Under the pieces are notes generated by a model. It worked only from the letters and a program-made list of their open reading frames with translations, was not told the DNA's origin and ran no database searches. Positions 7,803 to 14,572 of a stretch of DNA of 18,426 bases are shown here, piece by piece. Numbering within the stretch: position 1 is the stretch's first letter; the number at the start of each line of letters is the position of its first letter. The position numbers and the translations under genes are program-made. This DNA is from CAYQPF01 sp964419225 (GTDB taxonomy: Bacteria > Cloacimonadota > Cloacimonadia > Cloacimonadales > CAYQPF01). The DNA lies in the NCBI GenBank assembly GCA_964419225.1, contig CAYQPF010000099.1, positions 1-18,426 of the forward strand. Reading direction: 5' to 3'.

Positions 7803-7837
7803 AACTAACAACTAACAACTATTAACTATACTCTAAC
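7803..7837. repeat. Heptanucleotide tandem tract (AACTAAC type)
   Basis: Five consecutive 7-nt units: AACTAAC, AACTAAC, AACTATT, AACTATA, CTCTAAC. The last two cross the stop codon (7826-7828) of the minus-strand iron-sulfur gene, so its last codons lie in repeat-like DNA. The same unit recurs at 12769-12789. It resembles the short tandemly repeated heptamers known from cyanobacterial intergenic DNA. Confidence 0.6.
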
Positions 7838-9091
7838 ATTTCTCAGCATTCTCTCCAGATAAACAGATTTCATTTGTTTGCTGGACATAATCTGTTTCAC
7901 AGGTGGTAGTTTAAGAATTACAGACAGAATCGCGGCCATCATTCTGTGACTGGCAAAGGCCTGATTATCGAAGATTAGGTTTTGCAATTTGCCTCTTTCG
8001 ATAGCCATCAAGACCAGACGATGAGCCGAATTTACGGGTGTTATGACTTGTTGTTCTCTTCTTTCCAGGAAGAGACATTTTGTGGGGCATGAACGCACAC
8101 AGATTCCACAACCCAGACAAATTTCCTTATTAATTACTGCCTTTTTCCCAGTTTTTCTGTCTTTTAAGGAAATTGCTTCGATGGGACAAACTTTAACACA
8201 TTTTCCGCATCCAATACAGTTATTTTCATCTGCTTTGGGTAAATAATTGGTTGTATGTACCGGCTGCAGCATACCAAATTTCTTGGCAGCCTGCAGAGCT
8301 TCACAACAGCACCCACAGCAATTACAAATGAAACTAACTTCCTTTTGAACATTTTCTCCACATTGCACAAGATTACTTTCATACGCTTTTTGGAGCAGAT
8401 CTATACCTTCTGCTACATCAACTTTACGGGCAAATTCATGCTTGATCAAAGATGTGGCAGTTGTGTTAAACGTCATACAGATATCCATCGGGGCATCGCA
8501 AGCCTGGCCCAGATGTTCCTGTTTATGTCTGCAGTAGCACATACTGATACCTATAGCAGAAGAATTTTTTATAACTTCACTGGCTCTTTCATAATCCAAT
8601 ATATGAACGGCATTTGCATTAGTCAGAACGCCTTCTTGAACAAATACTCTGCCCATACGTGTTTCTCCACCGAAGAACAATTCTTTCACAAAGTCTTCTT
8701 CTACATTCAAGTATTGATGAAATAGTTCACTCAATAATTTTTGATCAATATCACCACGTGTACGCATTAAAGTGAATTCAAAAAATCCAGCCATAGGAGG
8801 AGGCAAAACATACTTTTGAGTGCCAAAACAATCCGCATCAAGGAGTAAAGCTCTTCCCGCCATATTTTCCAGAATATCGGTTGTCGCAATGATGTCCAGT
8901 TTCCAGATACGGCTTGCATCTTGGGCGGTAAAAGGTTTGATGGGCAACTGGGCTACTAATTCAGCTTCCTTTGGGGAAAATAATACTGTGAGTATTTGGG
9001 TTAGAGTTTTAGAAGGTGGAGCTCCCTGGGGAAGCAAATTTATCCTGTCCTCCAGCTTTTGATAAGCTGATTTTGCTGTGTGATGTGACAT
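7826..9091 (-). CDS. Cysteine-rich 4Fe-4S dicluster protein with N-terminal winged-helix-like region
   Basis: 421 residues, no signal peptide or membrane segment, so cytoplasmic. Residues about 1-110 are helical with a winged-helix-like stretch (FTAQDASRIWKLDIIATTDI). A first cysteine set is CYCRH...C...C (C185, C187, C198, C205). A second is ICNCCGCCC (C256-C263). Two ferredoxin motifs follow: CIGCGKCVKVCP (C292, C295, C298, C302) and CLGCGICVRSCP (C325, C328, C331, C335). This order (CxCR..C..C, CNCCGxCC, two ferredoxin motifs) matches a family of 4Fe-4S proteins common in anaerobes whose reaction is not settled, to my knowledge. The last about 75 residues are a helical extension. AAGGAGG sits 5 nt upstream of the ATG. 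It is divergent from a TetR gene across 296 nt, so TetR control is plausible. A redox or electron-transfer role is inferred. Confidence 0.9.
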   Translation of the reverse strand: MSHHTAKSAYQKLEDRINLLPQGAPPSKTLTQILTVLFSPKEAELVAQLPIKPFTAQDASRIWKLDIIATTDILENMAGRALLLDADCFGTQKYVLPPPMAGFFEFTLMRTRGDIDQKLLSELFHQYLNVEEDFVKELFFGGETRMGRVFVQEGVLTNANAVHILDYERASEVIKNSSAIGISMCYCRHKQEHLGQACDAPMDICMTFNTTATSLIKHEFARKVDVAEGIDLLQKAYESNLVQCGENVQKEVSFICNCCGCCCEALQAAKKFGMLQPVHTTNYLPKADENNCIGCGKCVKVCPIEAISLKDRKTGKKAVINKEICLGCGICVRSCPTKCLFLERREQQVITPVNSAHRLVLMAIERGKLQNLIFDNQAFASHRMMAAILSVILKLPPVKQIMSSKQMKSVYLERMLRNVRV

Positions 9092-9206
9092 AATACCTCC
9101 TTTGTTAAGATGAATAAATTACTACGATAGTCAAGTTAAAAAAATCGAAGAAATTGTAAATTAAAGCATATTTTTTGCTTGACGTGCAGGTAGATTAAGT
9201 ATTTGT

Positions 9207-9220
9207 TGCACATGTGTGCA
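9207..9220. promoter_or_regulatory. Palindromic operator candidate, mid-intergenic
   Basis: TGCACATGTGTGCA has six-base arms that pair perfectly around TG. It lies 116 nt upstream of the Fe-S gene and 168 nt upstream of the TetR gene. It shares the CACA/TGTG arm character of the palindrome at 9343-9353. Binding by the adjacent TetR is inference. Confidence 0.4.
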
Positions 9221-9334
9221 TTATGAAGTGATAACTAAGCAAAAAGGTGGCTTAAATATTTTTTTTAATTTTGTAAGCTATCTAAAATCTGCCGATCGAA
9301 AGAGAATATGGAAAATATTTCTCTTGACGATTAT

Positions 9335-9353
9335 TATACTATACACAGTGTGT
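9335..9353 (+). promoter_or_regulatory. -10-like box and palindromic operator of the second TetR gene
   Basis: TATACT (9335-9340) is a good -10 box, but no matching -35 sits at normal distance; a TTGACG at 9324-9329 is too close. The palindrome ACACAGTGTGT (9343-9353) follows immediately. Its central ACAGTGT is the same seven bases as the centre of the palindrome at the first TetR promoter (3079-3085). Position and symmetry fit autorepression. Confidence 0.45.
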
Positions 9354-9387
9354 CTTTATGTGTTTCGGGTATGAAAGGAGGTAGATA

Positions 9388-10035
9388 ATGCCGAGATTGT
9401 CAGACAGAGAGAGTAATAACCGGAAAGAGGCAATAATTGATGCAGCAGAGAACCTGTTTTTCACAAAAGGCTTTCTGGAGAGTAAGATGGAGGATGTAGC
9501 TGTAAAGGTGGGGATGACGCGCAAAACCTTATATGGATATTTCAAGAATAAAGAAGATTTGTATATGAGTGTATTTTTACGGCATCATGTGGAGCATTTG
9601 GATTATTTAACTGAGAAAATTAATGAAGGAACAACAGGATTGGAGAAAATAAAAGCTTTTGGAGTAGCTTATTTTGAATATTTTGAGTCACGTAGAGAAT
9701 ATTTAAAATTCCGTTTATTCCTGGATTTTAATGGAGTCAGTATGAAGAATGTCTCTCAAGAGCTTGGTAAGAGATACAGGGAAAAGGCAGATTCTTTTAA
9801 TATGGTAATAAAGAAAGCACATGAGTTGGGATATGAAGATGGGAGCATCAAAGAAAATCCTGATATGCAGCTTGTATTCAGTCAATTTGTATTCTCATCA
9901 AGAGCAATCTTAAACAGGGCACTGTTGTACAAGGAAGAGACTTTATTTGCCTCGAGTATGACAGAATGGGATTATTACAACAAATTTTTAACATCATTTT
10001 TATACCAATTATCAGGAGGTACTTATGAAAGCTAA
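9388..10035 (+). CDS. TetR/AcrR-family transcriptional regulator
   Basis: 215 residues. Residues about 10-60 are the TetR DNA-binding domain: RKEAIIDAAENLFFTKGF, then KMEDVAVKVGMTRKTLYGYF and KNKEDLY, a close match to the family consensus. The helical C-terminal domain suggests no specific ligand. AAAGGAGGT lies 5 nt upstream of the ATG. Its 3' end overlaps the M6 protease gene by 11 nt (ATGAAAGCTAA), and the ribosome site of that gene (CAGGAGGT) lies inside this gene, so the two are almost certainly one translationally coupled operon. The divergent Fe-S gene is a second likely target. Apart from the family fold it shows little sequence resemblance to the first TetR. Confidence 0.95.
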   Translation: MPRLSDRESNNRKEAIIDAAENLFFTKGFLESKMEDVAVKVGMTRKTLYGYFKNKEDLYMSVFLRHHVEHLDYLTEKINEGTTGLEKIKAFGVAYFEYFESRREYLKFRLFLDFNGVSMKNVSQELGKRYREKADSFNMVIKKAHELGYEDGSIKENPDMQLVFSQFVFSSRAILNRALLYKEETLFASSMTEWDYYNKFLTSFLYQLSGGTYES

Positions 10036-12337
10036 GATTTATCTGCTTTTAATTATGCTGGGCATACTACTACAATTGCCTGCATATATCGTCAACAATC
10101 AGCCCGTTGAATTAACCCAGCCGGATGGAACTGTATTTGGCTGTTATCTTTCAGGGGATGAGTATTACCGTTATTTACATGACAAAGACAACTACACGAT
10201 AGTTAAATCACCTGAAGACGGGTATTATTATTATGGAGAGCAGAGGGTCGGAGATGTTGTTCCGAGTGCATACAGAGCTGATTTACCGAATCCTGGTTCC
10301 TTAGGTTTAACAACCGGTTCAGTAATATCTCAGGCAGAATATGCAGATTTGCGGAGACTCAGACCAAGACCAAATTTGAGGATTGCAACTCCTAATCAGG
10401 GTAATGTGAATGAGGTAGTATTTTTTATAAAATTTGCAGATCAAACAGAATTTGTAACTACCCGGCAAACTATGAGTGACGTATTCAATTCCACAACTCT
10501 AAAGTCACAAAAAAGATATTTTTTGGAAGCATCCTACAATGCTTTGAATTTCACCTCTCATATTTTTCCGGTATGTGAGCCAACAACAAATTTATCCTAT
10601 ACAGATACTCATCCCCGAGGATATTACATGGTTTACAATGCTTCCACCAATCCGGTTGGATTTTCAAATGTGAATGTAGGTTGGCAAAGGATGTCGGAGT
10701 TGTTAACAAATGTGATAGATTCATTAGGAACTCAGGTACCTGCGGATCTAAACATTGATGCCAATAATGATGGCAATATCGACAACATTAGTTTTGTATT
10801 CAGGGGAAACAGCGGTCAATGGGCTGATATTTTATGGCCTCAACATGGCTGGTTTGCACCTGGAACAACGGGATTTAATAATAAAAATGCTTTGGATTTT
10901 ACTTTAATGACTGAAGATTTCTTTACCGGGAATGTCTTCTGCCACGAAATGTTTCATTCTATCGGGTCTCCCGACTTATATCATTACAGTCAGGATGGAT
11001 TTGTTTCTGCAGGACCGTGGGACATTATGCAGGGTGGTAATTTCTCACATATGACAGCTTATATGAAGTATAGGTATGGCGGTTGGATTGCAGATATTCC
11101 AGTAGCGGATCTTAGTGAAATATATACTTTGAATCCATTGACTCAGGCAGAGAATAATTGTTACAGATTCAATTTACCCAATACGACAACAGAATATATC
11201 ATTGCAGAGTACCGTAAAATACAACCCAATACATTTGACGATGATTTACCCGGATCCGGTATAATCTTCTATCGTATAAACACAGCCGAAGATGGCGAGG
11301 GTAATGCTCAGGGACCACCGGACGAATTATATGTTTACAGGCCTAATGGTACTTCCACAAACAACGGAAACTATAATCAGGCAAATTTTAGTGCTGATGT
11401 TAATCGCACAGAATTCAACGATTTTACCAATCCTTTTGATTTTCTTCAGGATGAAAGTTTTGGTGAAATCAGTATCAATCAAATCGGAGTTGCCGGAGAT
11501 ACCATAACATTCCATGCCTGGCCTTTGCCTGGCTTTGCTCAAATCCAGTTGCATAGCACAAAGCCTGGTGTGAATTATACTCAGGCTATTGTAACAGTTA
11601 ATAACAGTGTAAGCGAGTGCGATGCAACAGGTCAGACTTTTTGTGAATTTCTTGAAAACACATATCCAATCTCTGTACAACTGGCAGGACATGCAAATTA
11701 TTATGGTCAGGTAGAAATCCCTGGCAATGAGATCAACAATTTCCATGTTTATTTATCATACTTACCTTATCCGGAAAGCCTCAGTGTAAGTGTAAATAAT
11801 CCGACAGTACAGTTAAACTGGTCTTTTGATTTAGGTAATCAGGAAGGTTTTACCTATTTTAGGATTTATCGAAAAACGAATACAGGCTCTTGGGGACAGA
11901 TTGGAGTTACTCAAACTCCTGCCTTCACAACAGGTCTTGTTAATCCCACACTACATCATTATTACTGTATTGTTGCAAATTACACAAACGGACTCAGTGA
12001 TACATCCAATGTTGTACATGTAGAGCCGATTGGGAATAACGATCTGGATCAGCCTGTATTGAAAACAGGTATCGTTTCTATCTATCCCAATCCTTTTAAC
12101 CCAAGCACACAGGTTTCTTTTTCTGTAAAAGAAGATGGACTTGTTACAGCCGGTATTTATAATACAAAAGGACAAAAAGTCAAAACCTTGGTCAATGAGA
12201 ACAAATTAAAAGGAACTCACACTGTGGTTTGGAATGGTAAGGATGATTCCAATAAGAAGGTAGGAAGTGGGATTTACTTTTTCCAAATGAGAACAAATGG
12301 TAATACTTACCAGCAAAAGATGCTTCTCTTAAAATAG
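10025..12337 (+). CDS. Secreted M6-family metalloprotease with C-terminal sorting domain
   Basis: 770 residues. The signal peptide is MKAKIYLLLIMLGILLQLPA. Residues about 25-120 look like an M6 propeptide region (VELTQPDGTVFGCYLSGDEY). The catalytic domain spans about 125-430. It contains CHEMFHSIGSPDLYHY, giving the zinc site HExxHxxGxxD with H307, E308, H311 and D317 all intact, preceded by a calcium-loop-like DANNDGNIDNISF, as in M6 (immune inhibitor A-like) peptidases. Then come a PEGA/carboxypeptidase-regulatory-like stretch (about 500-580), a fibronectin type III-like domain (about 585-665) and the sorting domain (IYPNPFNPSTQVSFS, GQKVKTLV, SGIYFFQM, KMLLLK). It is predicted to degrade extracellular protein at the cell surface or in the medium. 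It overlaps the upstream TetR gene, an unusual direct pairing of regulator and exoprotease. Confidence 0.95.
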   Translation: MKAKIYLLLIMLGILLQLPAYIVNNQPVELTQPDGTVFGCYLSGDEYYRYLHDKDNYTIVKSPEDGYYYYGEQRVGDVVPSAYRADLPNPGSLGLTTGSVISQAEYADLRRLRPRPNLRIATPNQGNVNEVVFFIKFADQTEFVTTRQTMSDVFNSTTLKSQKRYFLEASYNALNFTSHIFPVCEPTTNLSYTDTHPRGYYMVYNASTNPVGFSNVNVGWQRMSELLTNVIDSLGTQVPADLNIDANNDGNIDNISFVFRGNSGQWADILWPQHGWFAPGTTGFNNKNALDFTLMTEDFFTGNVFCHEMFHSIGSPDLYHYSQDGFVSAGPWDIMQGGNFSHMTAYMKYRYGGWIADIPVADLSEIYTLNPLTQAENNCYRFNLPNTTTEYIIAEYRKIQPNTFDDDLPGSGIIFYRINTAEDGEGNAQGPPDELYVYRPNGTSTNNGNYNQANFSADVNRTEFNDFTNPFDFLQDESFGEISINQIGVAGDTITFHAWPLPGFAQIQLHSTKPGVNYTQAIVTVNNSVSECDATGQTFCEFLENTYPISVQLAGHANYYGQVEIPGNEINNFHVYLSYLPYPESLSVSVNNPTVQLNWSFDLGNQEGFTYFRIYRKTNTGSWGQIGVTQTPAFTTGLVNPTLHHYYCIVANYTNGLSDTSNVVHVEPIGNNDLDQPVLKTGIVSIYPNPFNPSTQVSFSVKEDGLVTAGIYNTKGQKVKTLVNENKLKGTHTVVWNGKDDSNKKVGSGIYFFQMRTNGNTYQQKMLLLK

Positions 12338-12425
12338 TATCATATGCAGCATATTCTACTGTATTATATTTGAGAATTGTTACCTTTCAACTCAACCATA
12401 GTCATATGCTGCGAACTATTAAATA

Positions 12426-12441
12426 GGGACTAGCGTCCAGC
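12426..12441 (+). repeat. Dispersed 16-nt intergenic repeat, copy 2
   Basis: GGGACTAGCGTCCAGC differs by one base from the copy at 7621-7636 and lies at nearly the same distance behind a sorting-domain gene. Same orientation relative to the upstream gene. Confidence 0.6.
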
Positions 12442-12456
12442 TATACGAAAAAAGTT

Positions 12457-12499
12457 TGACCAGAGGAATTTGTTAAATCAAATCCTCTGGTCATTTTTT
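12457..12499 (+). terminator. Rho-independent terminator of the TetR-M6 protease operon
   Basis: TGACCAGAGGAATTTG (12457-12472), a TTAAAT loop, then CAAATCCTCTGGTCA (12479-12493): 15 pairs with a single bulged base, followed by six T. It is 119 nt after the protease stop, so the transcript has a long 3' leader-out that includes the 16-nt repeat. Confidence 0.8.
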
Positions 12500-12563
12500 G
12501 GTTTTTGGAAGGCCATCTACTTTCTAAAAAAGATAAACCCGCAGGCAACTACTTAGGTGCTAG

Positions 12564-12591
12564 TAGTCAGGTGTCAGGTGTCAGTGTGAGA
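12564..12591. repeat. Heptanucleotide tract (GTGTCAG type)
   Basis: Units TAGTCAG, GTGTCAG, GTGTCAG, TGTGAGA follow each other with a 7-nt period just inside the left arm of the inverted repeat. Confidence 0.55.
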
Positions 12592-12652
12592 TGGGGAAGA
12601 GAGAAATAGCGTCTGAGTACATAGGATCAAGGATTTAAGCCCTTGTCTTCTA

Positions 12653-12708
12653 AACTCTCAACTCTCAACTTTCAATTCCCTCGACTCATAACTCACGACT
12701 CATAACTA
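12653..12708. repeat. Heptanucleotide tract (AACTCTC / ACTCATA type)
   Basis: Eight consecutive 7-nt units: AACTCTC, AACTCTC, AACTTTC, AATTCCC, TCGACTC, ATAACTC, ACGACTC, ATAACTA. ACTC recurs in almost every unit. There is no reading frame and no conserved long repeat with unique spacers, so it is not CRISPR. Confidence 0.65.
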
Positions 12709-12768
12709 CCTCGCTGTCCACTTCTCCCTTGGTGTTTGCCTGCGGGTTTCAACATTTTTCTCTCCTCA

Positions 12769-12789
12769 CTAACAACTAACAACTAACAC
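12769..12789. repeat. Heptanucleotide tract (CTAACAA type)
   Basis: CTAACAA, CTAACAA, CTAACAC in tandem. This is the same unit, in another phase, as AACTAAC at 7803-7816, and both are preceded by CTCCTCA. It lies just outside the right arm of the inverted-repeat element. Confidence 0.55.
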
Positions 12790-12899
12790 CTAGCCTATTC
12801 CTTCCTTGGTGTTCATTCTCCGAAATCAGGTAAAATTTATAGGATTTACTTATATTGTTTAGAACACAGGCATCATATTTTTTGTTAAATCTGAATAAA

Positions 12900-12942
12900 G
12901 TTCAAGTTAATGCTTGACAAGTTATAATTAATCTTGAATGTA
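12900..12942 (+). promoter_or_regulatory. Promoter region of the FadL-like porin gene
   Basis: A perfect TTGACA (12914-12919) and a perfect TATAAT (12923-12928) both occur, but only 3 nt apart, so they cannot serve the same polymerase. Either TTGACA pairs with a poor -10 near 12937, or TATAAT pairs with a poor -35 near 12900. Either start lies within about 60 nt of the ATG. Confidence 0.4.
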
Positions 12943-12983
12943 TGAACATTATTCAAAAGTGAATATAATTTTCAGGAGGAAAT

Positions 12984-14405
12984 ATGAAGAAAGCGATTTT
13001 AATTGCCCTTGTTTTTATGTTAGCGGCATCCTCTGTTTTATGGTCGGGCGGTATAGCTCTGTCCGGAGTAGGCGGAAGAGGTTTAAGTATGGGTGGAGCC
13101 ATGAGAGGTTTGGCGGATGATTTCACATGTATGTACTGGAATCCAGCAGGCTTAGGATTTTATAATCAAAACACAATAGCTACCAATGTAGAATTTTTAT
13201 TCCCTTCGGGAGAATATACTCCTGCAATAGCAAATTGGCCTGGAATGAAAACAGATGATAAAATTGATGCAGAAAAGAAAACCTGGTTTTTTCCTAATTT
13301 ATTTGCAGTAAAAAAAGCTACATCCAAGTTGAATTATGGTGTAGGTATTTATGTGCCTTATGGTTTAGGTGCTGAATGGAATCTGATTACTCCTGTAGAT
13401 TCAATGGTAGTAAATAGTACCGGAACGAAAATGCCTGTTAAATGGACATCAGATTTTCCAGAAACAGAGATGATGAGTTCAATTGGTATAGTTGATTTTC
13501 ATCCTGCTCTCAGTTACAATATTTTTGACAATTTTTCTGTAGGTGCCGGTTTAAGTGTTTTATATGGTATGATTGAGATTAAAAAAATGATACCGCATGC
13601 TGCATACTATACTTATTTGCCTACCATAATGGATATTGAAGGCACAGGACTAGGCTTTGGTGGTAATTGGGGTACTCTTTACAAAATGAATGAAAGTGTT
13701 CAAATAGGTTTGTCCGGTAAATTACCTGCTAATATAACCTTGAAAGGAGATGCTACAAAAACATCATATATTAATTCTTTCATTGGCTATAACATGACAC
13801 ATACAACTTTCAATCCGGCAGATTATTTTGCGAATATTGGCAGTTATGCAACAAAACTTGAAACTAAGTCGGATGTTGAAGCAGAATTAAAATTACCAGC
13901 AGACATAGCTCTTGGTTTTGCTTATCATATAAAACCAAATTGGGTTATATCTCAGGATATCACTTGGACAGGTTGGAAAAGACTCGACAAAATTGAGATA
14001 GAATATACTTATAAGACAGCAACAGGTGATTCAGTATTTAAGAGTGATTTGAACACCAAATGGAAAGACACTTTCCGTTACAGTTTAGGAACTGAATATA
14101 TTTTTGCCAATCAAATGGCGTTTAGAACCGGAATCTTCTATGATCAGTCACCGATTCCCGATGAATCATTAGATCCTACCTGGCCTGATGTTGGCGACAA
14201 AACAAGTTTTAATATCGGTTTTGGTATGCCAATAATGAGCTGTATGCAGTTGGATTTGGCTTATGAAGACATCCTTTTTGCAAAAAGAACAATAAAAGAA
14301 GCTAATACAAATGTTGTAGGTGCTGCAGCGATGTATGAGAATATGATAGGAAAATACAGTACCAATGTCAAAGCTTTGAATATTGCGTTATCGTATAAAT
14401 TCTAA
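12984..14405 (+). CDS. Outer-membrane protein of the OmpP1/FadL/TodX transport family
   Basis: 473 residues, typical for the family. The signal peptide MKKAILIALVFMLAASSVLW is followed by the hallmark N-terminal segment GGRGLSMGGAMRGLADDFTC and YWNPAGLGF, which in FadL forms the hatch that blocks the barrel lumen. The rest is a series of amphipathic beta strands, and the chain ends NIALSYKF with the terminal phenylalanine used by the BAM complex. Family members take up long-chain fatty acids or hydrophobic compounds; the substrate here is unknown. CAGGAGGA lies 5 nt upstream of the ATG. It has its own promoter region and is closed by a strong terminator, so it is probably a single-gene transcript. 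No fatty-acid genes flank it. Confidence 0.93.
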   Translation: MKKAILIALVFMLAASSVLWSGGIALSGVGGRGLSMGGAMRGLADDFTCMYWNPAGLGFYNQNTIATNVEFLFPSGEYTPAIANWPGMKTDDKIDAEKKTWFFPNLFAVKKATSKLNYGVGIYVPYGLGAEWNLITPVDSMVVNSTGTKMPVKWTSDFPETEMMSSIGIVDFHPALSYNIFDNFSVGAGLSVLYGMIEIKKMIPHAAYYTYLPTIMDIEGTGLGFGGNWGTLYKMNESVQIGLSGKLPANITLKGDATKTSYINSFIGYNMTHTTFNPADYFANIGSYATKLETKSDVEAELKLPADIALGFAYHIKPNWVISQDITWTGWKRLDKIEIEYTYKTATGDSVFKSDLNTKWKDTFRYSLGTEYIFANQMAFRTGIFYDQSPIPDESLDPTWPDVGDKTSFNIGFGMPIMSCMQLDLAYEDILFAKRTIKEANTNVVGAAAMYENMIGKYSTNVKALNIALSYKF

Positions 14406-14426
14406 TTATACAGTTATTCATATAAA

Positions 14427-14464
14427 AGTCCGGGTTACATTTATTTGTGACCCGGGCTTTTTTT
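14427..14464 (+). terminator. Rho-independent terminator of the porin gene
   Basis: AGTCCGGGTTAC (14427-14438), an 8-nt loop, then GTGACCCGGGCT (14447-14458): twelve consecutive pairs counting two G-U, followed by seven T in a row. It starts 21 nt after the stop codon. Confidence 0.92.
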
Positions 14465-14521
14465 ATTGACAATTTCAAACATAGCCTGCAAAGTTTGTTT
14501 TAATAAGATATGGGGTGATAA

Positions 14522-14572
14522 ATGAAGTTGTTAAATAAATTGAAAATGAGTAAAGGATTAGTTTTTAGATGA
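14522..14572 (+). CDS. Possible 16-residue leader peptide upstream of the histidine kinase
   Basis: ATG at 14522 opens a 16-codon frame (MKLLNKLKMSKGLVFR) whose TGA overlaps the ATG of the kinase gene in an ATGA junction. GGGGTGA 3-4 nt upstream of its ATG is a plausible ribosome site, whereas the kinase start has only a poorly spaced AAAGGA. This is the geometry of translational coupling. The peptide is very short and could be chance. An alternative is that the kinase is initiated independently. Confidence 0.35.
   Translation: MKLLNKLKMSKGLVFR

Larger units (their letters stand above)
9092..9387. other. Divergent intergenic region between the Fe-S protein and the second TetR gene
   Basis: 296 nt with no gene. 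It contains the inverted repeat TGCACA-TG-TGTGCA (9207-9220) mid-region, the palindrome ACACAGTGTGT (9343-9353) close to the TetR start, and a minus-strand TTGACT (9134-9129) upstream of the Fe-S gene without a convincing -10 box. Two palindromes in one divergent region suggest shared control of both genes. Confidence 0.5.
12535..12749. repeat. Element framed by a 14-bp perfect inverted repeat
   Basis: AAACCCGCAGGCAA (12535-12548) is exactly the reverse complement of TTGCCTGCGGGTTT (12736-12749). The arms are GC-rich within AT-rich DNA. The about 187 bp between them hold GTGTCAG and AACTCTC/ACTCATA heptad tracts and no ORF. It could be a MITE-like remnant, a dispersed repeat unit or a long-range RNA pairing. 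I see no clear target-site duplication. Confidence 0.5.
12338..12983. other. Long intergenic region (646 nt) with terminator, heptad repeats and inverted repeat
   Basis: No gene on either strand. From left to right: an inverted repeat GCAGCATAT / ATATGCTGC (12346-12354 and 12404-12412), the second copy of the GGGACTAGYGTCCAGC repeat (12426-12441), a strong terminator (12457-12499), a 14-bp inverted repeat framing 12535-12749 with heptad tracts inside, another heptad tract at 12769-12789, and the promoter region of the porin gene. Confidence 0.6.

Noticed and set aside
8255..8725. 156-codon open frame on the plus strand
   Set aside because: It lies wholly antisense to the cysteine-rich Fe-S gene, has no ribosome site and its translation resembles no family; the minus strand shows unmistakable ferredoxin motifs.
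11327..11746. 139-codon open frame on the minus strand
   Set aside because: Antisense to the M6 protease gene, with no ribosome site or recognisable motif.
12564..12789. Possible CRISPR array
   Set aside because: The repeats are 7-nt tandem units without unique spacers, and no cas gene is in the window.
12769..12796. Integron attC-like sequence (CTAAC...CTAGCCT)
   Set aside because: There is no paired core site, no integrase and no gene cassettes; the sequence is explained by the CTAACAA heptads.
12914..12928. TTGACA and TATAAT as one promoter
   Set aside because: The boxes are only 3 nt apart, far from the roughly 17 nt needed; they are treated as alternative elements.
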